Below, piece after piece: positions 44,113 to 51,956 of a stretch of DNA of 58,239 nt; the first letter of the stretch is position 1; every line of letters begins with the position of its first letter. The notes below the pieces were generated by a model. The model ran no database searches. It was not told the origin of the DNA and saw only the letters and a list, made by a program, of their open reading frames with translations. Source of the stretch: an uncultured Desulfobacterales bacterium (GTDB lineage: Bacteria; Desulfobacterota; Desulfobacteria; Desulfobacterales; JAHEIW01); the NCBI GenBank assembly GCA_947259495.1, contig CAMYLV010000015.1, forward strand, positions 1 through 58,239, written 5' to 3'. The position numbers and the translations under genes are program-made.

Positions 44113-44997
44113 TCAAACATCGATCAGTTTGATGCCGGATTCAAGGATCGGTTCCGCAAGAAACAGCTGCATATCTTTTATTTCCTCATCACAGCTCAAT
44201 GTTTGTTTGGCCGATTTTGCCGTAGCGGGATCGTCGAACAGTCCGAAAACTGTCGGACCGCTGCCACTCATCAGCGCACCGATTGCTCCAAGGTTCAGTA
44301 GCTTTTCCTTGAGCATACCAATTTCTGGATATTTTTGAGCCGTAACCCTTTCCAGATCATTGCTTAAATGGCGCGCAGGCTCAAACCGGGTTAGCTTTAA
44401 CTTTAAATGGTTGCTTGTAGGTTTTTTTTCATCTTTTGTCAATGCCAAATTCAGATTTTGATAAATCTCGGCCGTTGAAACGTTAAATCCCGGATATAAC
44501 AATAAAAAATGATAAGGCAAAGCCCCCTCGAAACCGTCCAATTTTTCACCGATACCGGTGACAATCGCCGGTTTTTGAAAAATAAAAAAGGGAACATCAG
44601 CACCGAGAGTCAGGCCCATTTCCATCAGTTGTGCATGGCTAAAAGGGCGGTCATAGACCATATTCAATGCCAGCAGAACGCTGGCGGCGTTACCGCTGCC
44701 ACCGCCCAGGCCCGCAGCTACCGGTATATTCTTGGTCAGGCGAATGTCAATGCCCTGGGCTGATTCCAGCTTCTGTCGAAACAAACTGGCTGCCCGATGT
44801 GCAAGGTTGGTGGCATCGGAGGGAACGCCGGGGTGAGAACACTGTATTTGAATCGTATCTCCTGAGCCGATCTGCAGCGCAATCTCATCAAAAAGGGTCA
44901 CGCGGCACATTAACGAAAACAATTCGTGATACCCATCGGGCCGCTTGCCGCGTACATTCAAAAACAGATTAATTTTGGCAGGTGATAGTATTTTCAT
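44113..44997 (-). CDS. ispE: 4-diphosphocytidyl-2-C-methyl-D-erythritol kinase IspE
   Basis: IspE is a GHMP kinase of the MEP isoprenoid pathway. The start KILSPAKINLFLNVRGKRPDG, the ATP loop PVAAGLGGGSGNAAS (about 89-103), GADVPFFIF and the C-terminal GALMSGSGPTVFGLF are diagnostic. I chose ATG 44997, where family homology starts; the upstream frame is GGTTC-type repeat DNA, and no Shine-Dalgarno is visible. Length is 294 aa. It precedes the tRNA-Gln gene on the same strand. Confidence 0.95.
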   Translation of the reverse strand: MKILSPAKINLFLNVRGKRPDGYHELFSLMCRVTLFDEIALQIGSGDTIQIQCSHPGVPSDATNLAHRAASLFRQKLESAQGIDIRLTKNIPVAAGLGGGSGNAASVLLALNMVYDRPFSHAQLMEMGLTLGADVPFFIFQKPAIVTGIGEKLDGFEGALPYHFLLLYPGFNVSTAEIYQNLNLALTKDEKKPTSNHLKLKLTRFEPARHLSNDLERVTAQKYPEIGMLKEKLLNLGAIGALMSGSGPTVFGLFDDPATAKSAKQTLSCDEEIKDMQLFLAEPILESGIKLIDV

Positions 44998-45009
44998 AAC
45001 GCTACGCAC

Positions 45010-45156
45010 GGGTTCAGAGGTTCTGGGTTCAAGGTTGAACGGTTTTGGGTTCAAGGTTCAAAGGCTGCGCGTTGCGGGTTTCGAGTGGGTTTGCATTCTC
45101 GAGGACGAGGATGAAATTCAGGTTCCCTATCGTACTCGTCCCCCTACTCGTCCTCG
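45010..45156. repeat. GGTTCAGAGG repeat plus GAGGACGAG hairpin
   Basis: The left part has GGGTTCAGAGGTTCTGGG and GGTTCAAGGTTCAAAGG copies. The right part has CGAGGACGAG (45100-45109) facing CTCGTCCTCG (45147-45156), a perfect 10-bp inverted pair. It fills the gap upstream of ispE. Confidence 0.65.
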
Positions 45157-45204
45157 GTTGCTCTCCAATTATGCCTTATTTTAGAAATTGCGTGTTACCG
45201 CGCC

Positions 45205-45636
45205 TTACTGCTTTTCTTTAACATACATAATGCGCAAATCGTAAAGAATATTTTTCAGTAAGTTTTCTTCTTCTTCGCTTAAATTCCCGGCGGTTTTTTC
45301 CTGCAGCATACTGAGTATGTCAATGGTTTGTTTGGCCATCGGTAGGTTTTTGTCTTTTTGGCCGGTGGTGGGGTCCTCAATAGCGCCAAGCTGCAAAAGA
45401 GCTGAAGCATTCAATGATGCCACAAAGGTGGCGAAATTGATTTCCGGAAGCTGAAGTGGTGGTTCCTGTTGATTTTCGGCAGACGCTTCAGTTGGTTTTT
45501 GCGACTCGGATGCTTTTTTTTCTTCTGTCGCCGGTGTTTCTTTTTCTTCCTTTTCTGCGGCCGCAATGTTTTCTTCCGCAAAAATTCGGCGATCCTTTAC
45601 GACAAAATCCCTTTTTTCATCTTTTTCCTCTGCCAT
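45205..45636 (-). CDS. DUF1844-family protein
   Basis: The N-terminal half (residues 1-70) is low-complexity, rich in Glu, Lys and Ala, and probably disordered. The C-terminal half (about 72-143) is the DUF1844 domain: NFATFVASLNASALLQLGAI, NLPMAKQTIDILSMLQEKT and LLKNILYDLRIMYV. DUF1844 is widespread in Desulfobacterota and a few other phyla and has no established function. ATG 45636 follows GGGAGG by 6 nt; the frame upstream has no homology. Length is 143 aa. Confidence 0.9.
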   Translation of the reverse strand: MAEEKDEKRDFVVKDRRIFAEENIAAAEKEEKETPATEEKKASESQKPTEASAENQQEPPLQLPEINFATFVASLNASALLQLGAIEDPTTGQKDKNLPMAKQTIDILSMLQEKTAGNLSEEEENLLKNILYDLRIMYVKEKQ

Positions 45637-45867
45637 CGTTGACCTCCCTGGTGATTTTTTACAGCGGTATAATTCAGACAAACGCCCTGATATTTGAGGC
45701 CATATCATATGAAGCCGGGCAATTTTGTCAAGCATTTAACATCCCCAAAAACAGTTTGATCAGCAGGTAACATAGCAAAATGTGAAGCAGGTTTCAAGAA
45801 ACGAAGATTATACCATATTGCGCAATTGTCCATTGACGCCATAATCTAAAAAGGTTAACCAAAACCC

Positions 45868-47757
45868 ATGATCCGAGTAGAAAATCTCAGTAAAAATTAC
45901 GGCGAACTAAGCCTATTTTCAGAAATCAGCTTTGCCCTCAATCACAGGGAGCGTCTCGGTGTCGTGGGTCGCAACGGCCACGGCAAAACCACCCTGTTCC
46001 GCATGATTCTGGGAAAAGAAAATCCCGATGCAGGCAGCATCGTTGTTCCCAAAAGCTATCGCATCGGATACGTCAGTCAGAATCTGGAATTTGGCCACCC
46101 AACAATTATAGCCGAGGCCATTTCGGCACTGCCGGTGATTGAAGAAGCGCAGCACTGGAAAGCGGAAAAAATTCTGGCCGGCCTGGGATTTAACCAGACG
46201 GAATTTCAAAAACCTTCGAAAGCGTTTTCAGGGGGATATCAGATACGCCTTAACCTTGCCAAGGCATTAATATCCGAACCGGACCTTTTGCTGCTCGATG
46301 AGCCCACCAATTTTTTGGATATTACCTCTATTCGCTGGATCGAGCGCTTCCTGCAACAATGGTCGCATGAAGTCATGCTCATCACCCATGACCGTAGTTT
46401 CATGGACAGAGTGGTCACCCACACCATGGGAATTCATCGCCAGAAAGTGCGTAAAATCGAGGGGGATACGGCAAAATATTACGCTCAAATCGCTTCGGAT
46501 GAAGCGGTTTATGAGAAGACCCGCATGAAAGACGCCCGGCGCCGCAAAGAAATTGAGCAATTTATCACGCGTTTTAGGGCCAAAGCCCGGCAGGCAAATC
46601 TGGTTCAATCCCGAAGGAAGACCCTGCAGAAAATGGAAAAAAAAGAAAAACTCGAAAAATTAAGGATTCTGGATTTTTCCTTCAACAGCAGTCCTTTCGA
46701 GGCCAGGAACCTGTTCAATGCCCGCAACATCATTTTTTCCTATGACAAGCAAAAGACTTTAATTCGCGATTTTAACATCAACGTGGCCACCGGGGAACGC
46801 ATTTGCGTAGTGGGGCCAAACGGTAAAGGCAAATCAACCCTGTTAAGACTGCTGGCAGGTCATCTGTTGCCCGACTCAGGCCGGATAAAATATCATCCGG
46901 ATGTTAAAAAAGGTTATTTCGAACAGGGCAGTGTTAAAACGCTGGTTGATAGCCGGACCGTGTTGGATGAAATCAGCCTTTCAAATCCGGATGGTGATCG
47001 ACAGCGCGCCCGCAATGCTTGCGGGGCGATGATGTTTTCAGGAGACGATGCCTTAAAAAAAATCAGTGTCCTTTCCGGTGGTGAAAAAAGCCGCGTGATG
47101 CTGGGCAAGCTTCTGGTGTCACCGACAAATCTGTTGCTGCTGGACGAGCCCACCAATCATCTCGACATGGAATCCTGCGACGCCCTGCTCGCGGCCATCG
47201 ACAATTTCGATGGCACCGTCATTATGGTGACCCACAACGAGATGTTTCTGCACGCCCTGGCGCAGCGCTTAATTGTATTTCAAAATGACCATCTGGATGT
47301 TTTTGACGGGCGTTATCAGCGGTTTTTAGACAAAGGCGGCTGGCAGGATGACCGCAGAACAAACAGCGAATTGCAGCCGGCTGATCCCAAAGCAGTCACC
47401 TCTCCAAAACGGACCAAAAAGGGGTTGCGCCGCCAGAGATCCGCCATTATTTCTGAGCGCTCCCGGGTCCTGCGACCGCTCCAGGAGCAGGCAACAACGA
47501 TGGAAAGCGAAATTGAAAAAAATGAATCCGAACTCAGCCGCCTGAACCAATCCATGCAGCAGGCCTCCCAGACTCAGAACGGAACCCGGATCACTGAAAT
47601 TTCCCGTGCCATTCATTCCTGTCAGCAAGCCATCGATCGCTTATTTGAACAGCTGCACGACTTAACGCGTGAGCTGGAAACCCGTAAGGCCGAATTTGAA
47701 ACCCGCCTTCAAAACCTCGATTCAGAAACAGAATCACCCTCACCTTCCGATCAATAA
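45868..47757 (+). CDS. ABC-F family ATPase
   Basis: This is a cytoplasmic, soluble tandem ABC ATPase. The first domain has Walker A VGRNGHGKTT and signature FSGGYQIRL. The second has GPNGKGKST and LSGGEKSRV; both have LLLLDEPTN-type Walker B. A basic linker lies between them (about 205-285), and a charged coiled-coil tail follows from about 520. Lengths (629 aa) and tail fit the Uup or YheS-like groups. ABC-F proteins act on the ribosome in translation or antibiotic protection; the subtype is not certain. It stands alone on the + strand between - strand genes. Confidence 0.92.
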   Translation: MIRVENLSKNYGELSLFSEISFALNHRERLGVVGRNGHGKTTLFRMILGKENPDAGSIVVPKSYRIGYVSQNLEFGHPTIIAEAISALPVIEEAQHWKAEKILAGLGFNQTEFQKPSKAFSGGYQIRLNLAKALISEPDLLLLDEPTNFLDITSIRWIERFLQQWSHEVMLITHDRSFMDRVVTHTMGIHRQKVRKIEGDTAKYYAQIASDEAVYEKTRMKDARRRKEIEQFITRFRAKARQANLVQSRRKTLQKMEKKEKLEKLRILDFSFNSSPFEARNLFNARNIIFSYDKQKTLIRDFNINVATGERICVVGPNGKGKSTLLRLLAGHLLPDSGRIKYHPDVKKGYFEQGSVKTLVDSRTVLDEISLSNPDGDRQRARNACGAMMFSGDDALKKISVLSGGEKSRVMLGKLLVSPTNLLLLDEPTNHLDMESCDALLAAIDNFDGTVIMVTHNEMFLHALAQRLIVFQNDHLDVFDGRYQRFLDKGGWQDDRRTNSELQPADPKAVTSPKRTKKGLRRQRSAIISERSRVLRPLQEQATTMESEIEKNESELSRLNQSMQQASQTQNGTRITEISRAIHSCQQAIDRLFEQLHDLTRELETRKAEFETRLQNLDSETESPSPSDQ

Positions 47758-47766
47758 TCCACAACT

Positions 47767-49041
47767 TCAACGAATCTGTTTTTCCCTCCAGCGCGTGATG
47801 AAATAATAGCACACCCCGGCAACCAGCAATGACGGCATGGATCCGCCAAGGGGGTATTTCAGGAGCGTGATCAGCTCGTAAACCAGAAAACCAATTGCCC
47901 AGCACAATAAGGCAACAGCATTAAAGCCCTTTGTATACCAGTACTGGCCTTGCGGCCGATAAATATCTTCGATGCTCAGCTGACGCTTTCGGATCAAAAA
48001 ATAGTCGGTCAGGACCACCCCAAACAGCGGCACAAACATTGCGCCGATCAGGAAGAGAAAATTTTCGTACTGCTCCATTGGAAAAACCAGCGCCACCGCT
48101 ATTGAAATAATGCCCGCCGCCCAGACGATGGTTCGCGAGCTGAACCGTTGAGATATATTCAGTGTTGAGCAGGCTGCAGAGTAGACATCCGGAAAGCCGG
48201 AGGTGATGGTTGAAAATACCACCATGGCCAGAGCCGGCACCGCTAAGCCAATTTTGCCCATGAGCTGCAGAATTAATGCGCCGGGGTCGCTTGCGCCGGT
48301 CACCAGGGTTGCCGTCAGACCCAGCGTATACATCCATGATGAAATCAGAAAATAGCCCAGCCAGGTATTCCAGAATGCCGGAGCGGTTCTTCTGGAAAAC
48401 CGCGCGTAATCTGCCACCAGCGGCATCCACGAAATCGGCATGGCAATAACCAGATCCAGGCCGATCATGAACGGCATTTTCCCGGGTTTGATCTCAAAAA
48501 CACCGCTGCCAAATTCTTTGACGGATACGCCACTCATCAACAAGATCACCAGCAACAGCCCGATAACCGTCAATTTTTGCAGGATGCGCCAGATGGATTT
48601 GCCCGTCTGCTGCGCCCACAGCAGGGTTCCCAGGCCTATGGCGATAATCCAGAAATGATTGGACGCCAGAATCCCCCCCATGGCGTTGCCCAGCATAGCG
48701 CCGGCACGACCGCCAATGATCAGCATGATCGAAGCCCACCCGATTAATTGGATGATGTTCAAAACTGCCGCCAGGTTTGATCCGCGGATGCCAAATGAAG
48801 GCCGAACGGAAACCATCGACATAATGCCGTATTCCGACCCGATGATCCCCCCCATTGCCATAACGGTATTGCCGATAAGGTGACCCAGCAAAATGGCCAG
48901 AATGCCCAGCCATAGCCCCATGGGTGCCAAAAAACCACCGGCCCAGATTTCGGCCAGCGAAATAGCCACACCGGCCCACAGCAGAAAATAGTCCAGGCCG
49001 CTGAGATTACGTTTTTTGCCGCTGATCGGCTTTATATCCAT
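47767..49041 (-). CDS. cytX: CytX-type NCS1 transporter, probable hydroxymethylpyrimidine importer
   Basis: This is a nucleobase:cation symporter-1 family membrane protein with about twelve hydrophobic segments. N-terminal FLLWAGVAISLAEIWAGG and PSFGIRGSNLAAVLNIIQLIGW match CytX, predicted to import the thiamine precursor hydroxymethylpyrimidine. The prediction is strongly supported by the TPP riboswitch and terminator upstream. I chose ATG 49041, 7 nt after GAGGTG; a GTG 9 nt upstream is part of that site. Length is 424 aa. Confidence 0.92.
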   Translation of the reverse strand: MDIKPISGKKRNLSGLDYFLLWAGVAISLAEIWAGGFLAPMGLWLGILAILLGHLIGNTVMAMGGIIGSEYGIMSMVSVRPSFGIRGSNLAAVLNIIQLIGWASIMLIIGGRAGAMLGNAMGGILASNHFWIIAIGLGTLLWAQQTGKSIWRILQKLTVIGLLLVILLMSGVSVKEFGSGVFEIKPGKMPFMIGLDLVIAMPISWMPLVADYARFSRRTAPAFWNTWLGYFLISSWMYTLGLTATLVTGASDPGALILQLMGKIGLAVPALAMVVFSTITSGFPDVYSAACSTLNISQRFSSRTIVWAAGIISIAVALVFPMEQYENFLFLIGAMFVPLFGVVLTDYFLIRKRQLSIEDIYRPQGQYWYTKGFNAVALLCWAIGFLVYELITLLKYPLGGSMPSLLVAGVCYYFITRWREKQIR

Positions 49042-49061
49042 TTTTCTCACCTCGTAAATTT

Positions 49062-49230
49062 AGGTGTCCGTCACCTGGTTCAGAGGTTGGCGGCCAGACG
49101 GCACCAGCTGCAAGCTGCTGGCTACCGGCTGCTGGTTACTGGCTCCTTCTGAACTATTGTTTTCTATGCTCTGTCTTCTGACATCTGGCCTCTGTCATCT
49201 GAACACTGGAACCTAGAACCCTGAACCTTT
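49062..49230. repeat. GGTTCAGAGG / GAACC cassette inside the cytX leader
   Basis: The phrases CTGGTTCAGAGGTTGG, GCTGCAAGCTGCTGGCTACC, CTTCTGACATCTGGCCTCTG and GAACCCTGAACC follow the same order as in 19642-19896. The cassette lies between the riboswitch terminator and the cytX start, so it is transcribed when the riboswitch is open. Confidence 0.75.
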
Positions 49231-49235
49231 AAAAT

Positions 49236-49265
49236 AAAAAAGGCCGTCCGGTAAAGGGACAGCCT
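49236..49265 (-). terminator. Riboswitch-controlled intrinsic terminator before cytX
   Basis: On the minus strand AGGCTGTCC (49265-49257) pairs with GGACGGCCT (49249-49241), one G-T wobble, followed by TTTTTTATTTT. It begins about 10 nt after the TPP aptamer, the usual place for a ligand-dependent transcription terminator. Confidence 0.9.
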
Positions 49266-49274
49266 GGGCAAGAA

Positions 49275-49374
49275 TGTTTCCTACACCGGCATTATCCGGA
49301 TCAGGTTCAACGGTCGGACTCATGCCAACCTGCCAGAGTCCCTCTCAGCCCAGTCTCTCCGGGCTCCCGAAAAT
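49275..49374 (-). promoter_or_regulatory. TPP (thiamine pyrophosphate) riboswitch
   Basis: The minus strand carries the THI-box hallmarks in order: GGGAGCCC, GGGCTGAGAGG, an extra variable stem, TTGAACCTGATCCGGATAAT and GCCGGTGTAGGAAAC. The conserved CTGAGA and ACCTGATC(T/C)GGATAATGCC cores are exact. P1 can form between TTTC and GAAA at the ends. When TPP binds, the terminator just downstream should form and switch cytX off. Confidence 0.97.
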
Positions 49375-49403
49375 TATGATTCAACGACTAAGTCTACCTG
49401 GTA

Positions 49404-49432
49404 TAAATAGAATTCTCATCTGAACCTGTCAA
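49404..49432 (-). promoter_or_regulatory. Probable promoter of the TPP riboswitch-cytX unit
   Basis: On the minus strand TTGACA (49432-49427) is perfect. After 17 nt follows TATTTA (49409-49404), a weak -10. Transcription would begin about 25 nt before the aptamer. Confidence 0.6.
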
Positions 49433-49486
49433 GCTATTTCGTGGACGCATGTTTGTTTTCATAATGGACTATGCTATATAACCTGA

Positions 49487-49697
49487 ATCTTGATCTTGCA
49501 TGAAAATTAATGCGAAACTTATATTCATTCTATAAGGATGAATATCATCTTAACTCATTAATTTTCACCCGATGGGCGAGCCGGAGGTTTCCATCGGTCC
49601 GCCTCAGGCGGATTATTAAGGCCGAAGCATAGTTCACTATAGCTTCGCCCTTAAATGCCTTGCATATGAAAGCCGCCAACTCGTGCAAGATCAAGAT
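49487..49697 (+). other. Structured leader region upstream of the ECF-like operon
   Basis: A 14-bp perfect inverted pair encloses the region: ATCTTGATCTTGCA (49487-49500) and TGCAAGATCAAGAT (49684-49697). Inside, TGAAAATTAATG (49501-49512) pairs with CATTAATTTTCA (49557-49568), itself enclosing ATATTCAT/ATGAATAT. CCGATGG/CCATCGG, TCCGCC/GGCGGA and CGAAGCATAG/CTATAGCTTCG hairpins follow. I know no riboswitch class with this layout. It may be a leader RNA or a composite of palindromic repeats. Confidence 0.6.
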
Positions 49698-49757
49698 AAT
49701 TTCTTGCATCAAAATTAAAGAGAGATTTTAATTCATTTTAAAGGTTGAAAGGGTTTG

Positions 49758-50210
49758 ATGCGAATATATAATCTAGATGGCTTGCTGAAAAAATACGGCG
49801 AACAATTTCTCATTCTGGAATTTAATCATCTGTTTGTCTCGTCTTCTATCCGCGAAGAAGTCTGGTTGCACCAGCGCAAAAATGATTTGGCCTTAATCGA
49901 CCGTATTATTCAGGAGGCAGCCGAATTCAATATGAATGAAGTAGACGCCGATAGGGATTTCGAGACTTACTCCGGCGGACAAAAAGCAATCCTGGCCTGC
50001 CTTCTGACGCTGGCGCTGATTCGCACCCGGAAAACTGGCGGCCTGAAATTATTGCAGAATAATATTCTGAACTCCGTAAGCGACGAAAACCGACTAAAAT
50101 TGATGCAAATATTCGAAAAAGTACGCGCAAGTCATGATGTCAGGCTGTTCACGCAAAAAGATGACCACCTGATAGAGATCTTTACAGGCAATGATCATTC
50201 CCAAAAATAA
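49758..50210 (+). CDS. Signature-only half of a split ECF-type ABC ATPase
   Basis: The 150-aa protein aligns by eye with the part of an ECF/CbiO-type ATPase from the Q-loop onward. LEFNHLFVSSSIREEV (20-35) resembles the FQNPDDQLFSxTVxEDV block, YSGGQKAIL (71-79) is a good ABC signature, and LLQNNILNSVSDENR (98-112) occupies the place of LLLDEPTxGLDxxxR. Walker A is absent because the N-terminal lobe is missing. Walker B is replaced (QNN for DEP), and the H-loop His is Gln (FTQ, 131-133). I chose ATG 49758 (GAAAGG 5 nt upstream); TTG 49755 adds one residue. It overlaps the next gene by 20 nt. Confidence 0.75.
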   Translation: MRIYNLDGLLKKYGEQFLILEFNHLFVSSSIREEVWLHQRKNDLALIDRIIQEAAEFNMNEVDADRDFETYSGGQKAILACLLTLALIRTRKTGGLKLLQNNILNSVSDENRLKLMQIFEKVRASHDVRLFTQKDDHLIEIFTGNDHSQK

Positions 50211-50721
50211 GTATAAGCTGCAAAATCGAAACCTGCTCTTTGATGTCGTCGATGATTTCGATTTTAACAGCAGAAACGCCTGCCATTATTTCAGGGGGGG
50301 CAACGGCTTTGGCAAGACATCTTTTCTGGAGAAAGTTATCATTCCGGCCCTCAACGCCGCTAAGCGGGATTATTTATATATCGGTCAGGATATTCGGACT
50401 CAGCTCTATACTCTGAAGGCCCTTCTCTCGATCCAGGGGCATAAGGTTTCCGAAACCGATGAATATGAACTGTTGCGGCTATGGGTTCACCAGAGCCAAT
50501 CTGCGCGCATCTTCATCCTGGATGAGTTTGATAAATATTTTCCGGATTACAGCTTTATCTTTGACTGGACCGAATCCTTCATCCAGAACTACATCATCGT
50601 TACCCATCAACGTCTTGAGCCGGTTGGTATCGTCGCTAAAAGTTTAAAGGCTACCCACGTGAGGTTTGAACTGATCGACTTAGACGGGCATGTTAAAAAT
50701 GTGCGGGTAAGGAAAGAATAA
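50191..50721 (+). CDS. Walker A/B-only half of a split ECF-type ABC ATPase
   Basis: The 176-aa protein has a good Walker A GGNGFGKTS (36-44), a Q-loop-like Gln (Q66, YIGQD), a Walker B with catalytic Glu IFILDEF (107-113) and an H-loop IIVTHQ (His 139). It lacks any LSGGQ signature; the corresponding helical region is shortened to LLRLWVHQSQSA. These are exactly the elements missing from the upstream protein, so the two should form a heterodimer with one composite ATP site. The start overlaps the upstream gene, suggesting translational coupling. It lies 1 nt before the T component gene. Confidence 0.78.
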   Translation: MIIPKNKYKLQNRNLLFDVVDDFDFNSRNACHYFRGGNGFGKTSFLEKVIIPALNAAKRDYLYIGQDIRTQLYTLKALLSIQGHKVSETDEYELLRLWVHQSQSARIFILDEFDKYFPDYSFIFDWTESFIQNYIIVTHQRLEPVGIVAKSLKATHVRFELIDLDGHVKNVRVRKE

Positions 50722-50722
50722 C

Positions 50723-51328
50723 ATGACCATGGTGAAGCTTGGCACGGTGCTGGTGCTGATATGCTCATTTTTCTGGCTGTTTGTTTTCGGCCCATTTTAT
50801 GACAACATCGCCATTCAGCTGGCTGTGTTTGTGTTCGTCATGGCCTGGCACATCATACGCTTTTCGTTCCGCGAAACGATTTCACTGCTGAAGTTCTGTT
50901 TTCCGTTTGTGCTGAGTCTGTTTATTTTTGGCCTGATCTTTCATTTCACGCGCTTATTCGGCAGAGTGGATTGGCTGCAGGACACGCTGATTAAATGTCT
51001 TGTGTTCCCCAGCTCATTGATTTTTTTAAAAATCATGTTGGCGACGATTACCTACTTGGACATCCTTAACCTTCCGATTTCAATGAAAAAACGAATTGGC
51101 CTGATTACCATGAAATCTGCCTTTCAAAAAGGAGAAAAAATATTGCGCCGGTTTTCCTGGTATCTGAACACCTATTCCGGGTTGCAATCCACCGGCAGAA
51201 TACGGTCTGAATTAAGGAAATATGCCTGCCTGATTATCGCCCTTTATTTGTATCTTTATGAAGAAATCGAAAACTCGAACCGCTTGTTGAAAAACCGGTA
51301 TCAGCATTTATATGAGGTCAATAAATGA
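50723..51328 (+). CDS. Putative reduced ECF transporter T component
   Basis: The 201-aa protein has four to five hydrophobic segments in residues 1-120, then a more hydrophilic C-terminal part with TGRIRSELRKYACLIIALYLYLYEEI and ENSNRLLKNRY. This ending resembles the second coupling helix of EcfT/CbiQ proteins (typically EARGY), with KNR in place of ARG. The protein is shorter than normal T components (about 250-280 aa). The call rests mainly on context: it lies between two ATPase-like genes and an S component. The stop overlaps the next start by 4 nt. Identity as EcfT is moderately sure. Confidence 0.6.
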   Translation: MTMVKLGTVLVLICSFFWLFVFGPFYDNIAIQLAVFVFVMAWHIIRFSFRETISLLKFCFPFVLSLFIFGLIFHFTRLFGRVDWLQDTLIKCLVFPSSLIFLKIMLATITYLDILNLPISMKKRIGLITMKSAFQKGEKILRRFSWYLNTYSGLQSTGRIRSELRKYACLIIALYLYLYEEIENSNRLLKNRYQHLYEVNK

Positions 51329-51819
51329 AAAATATTAAAATTGCCTTCATCGCGCTAACAGTTGTGGTTGCACTGATCACCCTGTTTATCAGGATCCCAC
51401 TGCCCAGTAGAGGCTATTTTAATTTTGGCGATGTTGCGGTTGTGTTCTCCGGACTGGTACTGGGTAGCCTGGCGCAACGAAGAAATTTTTGGTGGGGCGC
51501 CGGTGCCGGGGGCATCGGCTCGGCCCTGGCGGATATTATCGGCGGATTCGGCCTGTTTGCACCTATTACTTTAATTGCCAAGGGCGTTGAAGGCGGACTG
51601 TGTGCGCTGGCATCCGGCCGGCGCAATTTTGCCCGCTGGGTCTTAATTGTAATGGGCGGCGCGGCGATGGTCGCGTGCTACTTTATCGCCGAAGCTTTTA
51701 TGCCGAACATCGGTCTTCAGGGAGCCGTATCGGAAATCATTCCCAATCTTATCCAGGCCGGCGGCGGAATTGCCGGCGGCGTCCTGGCGTTTACGGCCTA
51801 TAAAAAGATAATCAAATGA
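51325..51819 (+). CDS. ECF transporter S component (substrate-binding, unknown substrate)
   Basis: The 164-aa protein has about five to six membrane segments. FNFGDVAVVFSGLVLGS (near 33-49), GAGAGGIGSALADIIGGFGLFAPITLIAKGVEGGL (about 59-93) match the ECF S-component family that includes vitamin-precursor binders (PF07155/PF12822-like). S components bind the vitamin and dock on the T and A subunits. The substrate is not evident. The divergent, TPP-controlled cytX hints at thiamine-related compounds, but no TPP riboswitch precedes this operon. It starts in the T stop (ATGA overlap). Confidence 0.78.
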   Translation: MKNIKIAFIALTVVVALITLFIRIPLPSRGYFNFGDVAVVFSGLVLGSLAQRRNFWWGAGAGGIGSALADIIGGFGLFAPITLIAKGVEGGLCALASGRRNFARWVLIVMGGAAMVACYFIAEAFMPNIGLQGAVSEIIPNLIQAGGGIAGGVLAFTAYKKIIK

Positions 51820-51938
51820 AAATTAATAAGATAAAATGATATTTATCCGTTTCCTTTAAAAGTATCTATTATGCAACCCTAAAAATTGAGTAATCTTCTG
51901 TTGAACTGTAATATCAACCTCTTATTAATTTTCATGCA
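51816..51938. repeat. Inverted repeat between the S component and EamA genes
   Basis: ATGAAAATTAATAAG (51816-51830, overlapping the last codons of the S gene) and CTTATTAATTTTCAT (51921-51935) are perfect 15-bp inverted arms. The right arm extended, ATTAATTTTCATGCA (51924-51938), is also the exact reverse complement of TGCATGAAAATTAAT at 49497-49511 before the operon. Confidence 0.75.
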
Positions 51939-51956
51939 AATCAAAGAGGTAGATTG

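Noticed and set aside
43866-44301. Overlapping open frames around the tRNA-Gln gene
   Set aside because: They are generated by the tRNA and the ispE antisense strand; no coding features are seen.
49758-50721. The two ATPase-like genes as one frameshifted pseudogene
   Set aside because: The signature half precedes the Walker A half, so a simple frameshift cannot join them into a normal ATPase. Both frames are intact and the motif losses are complementary.
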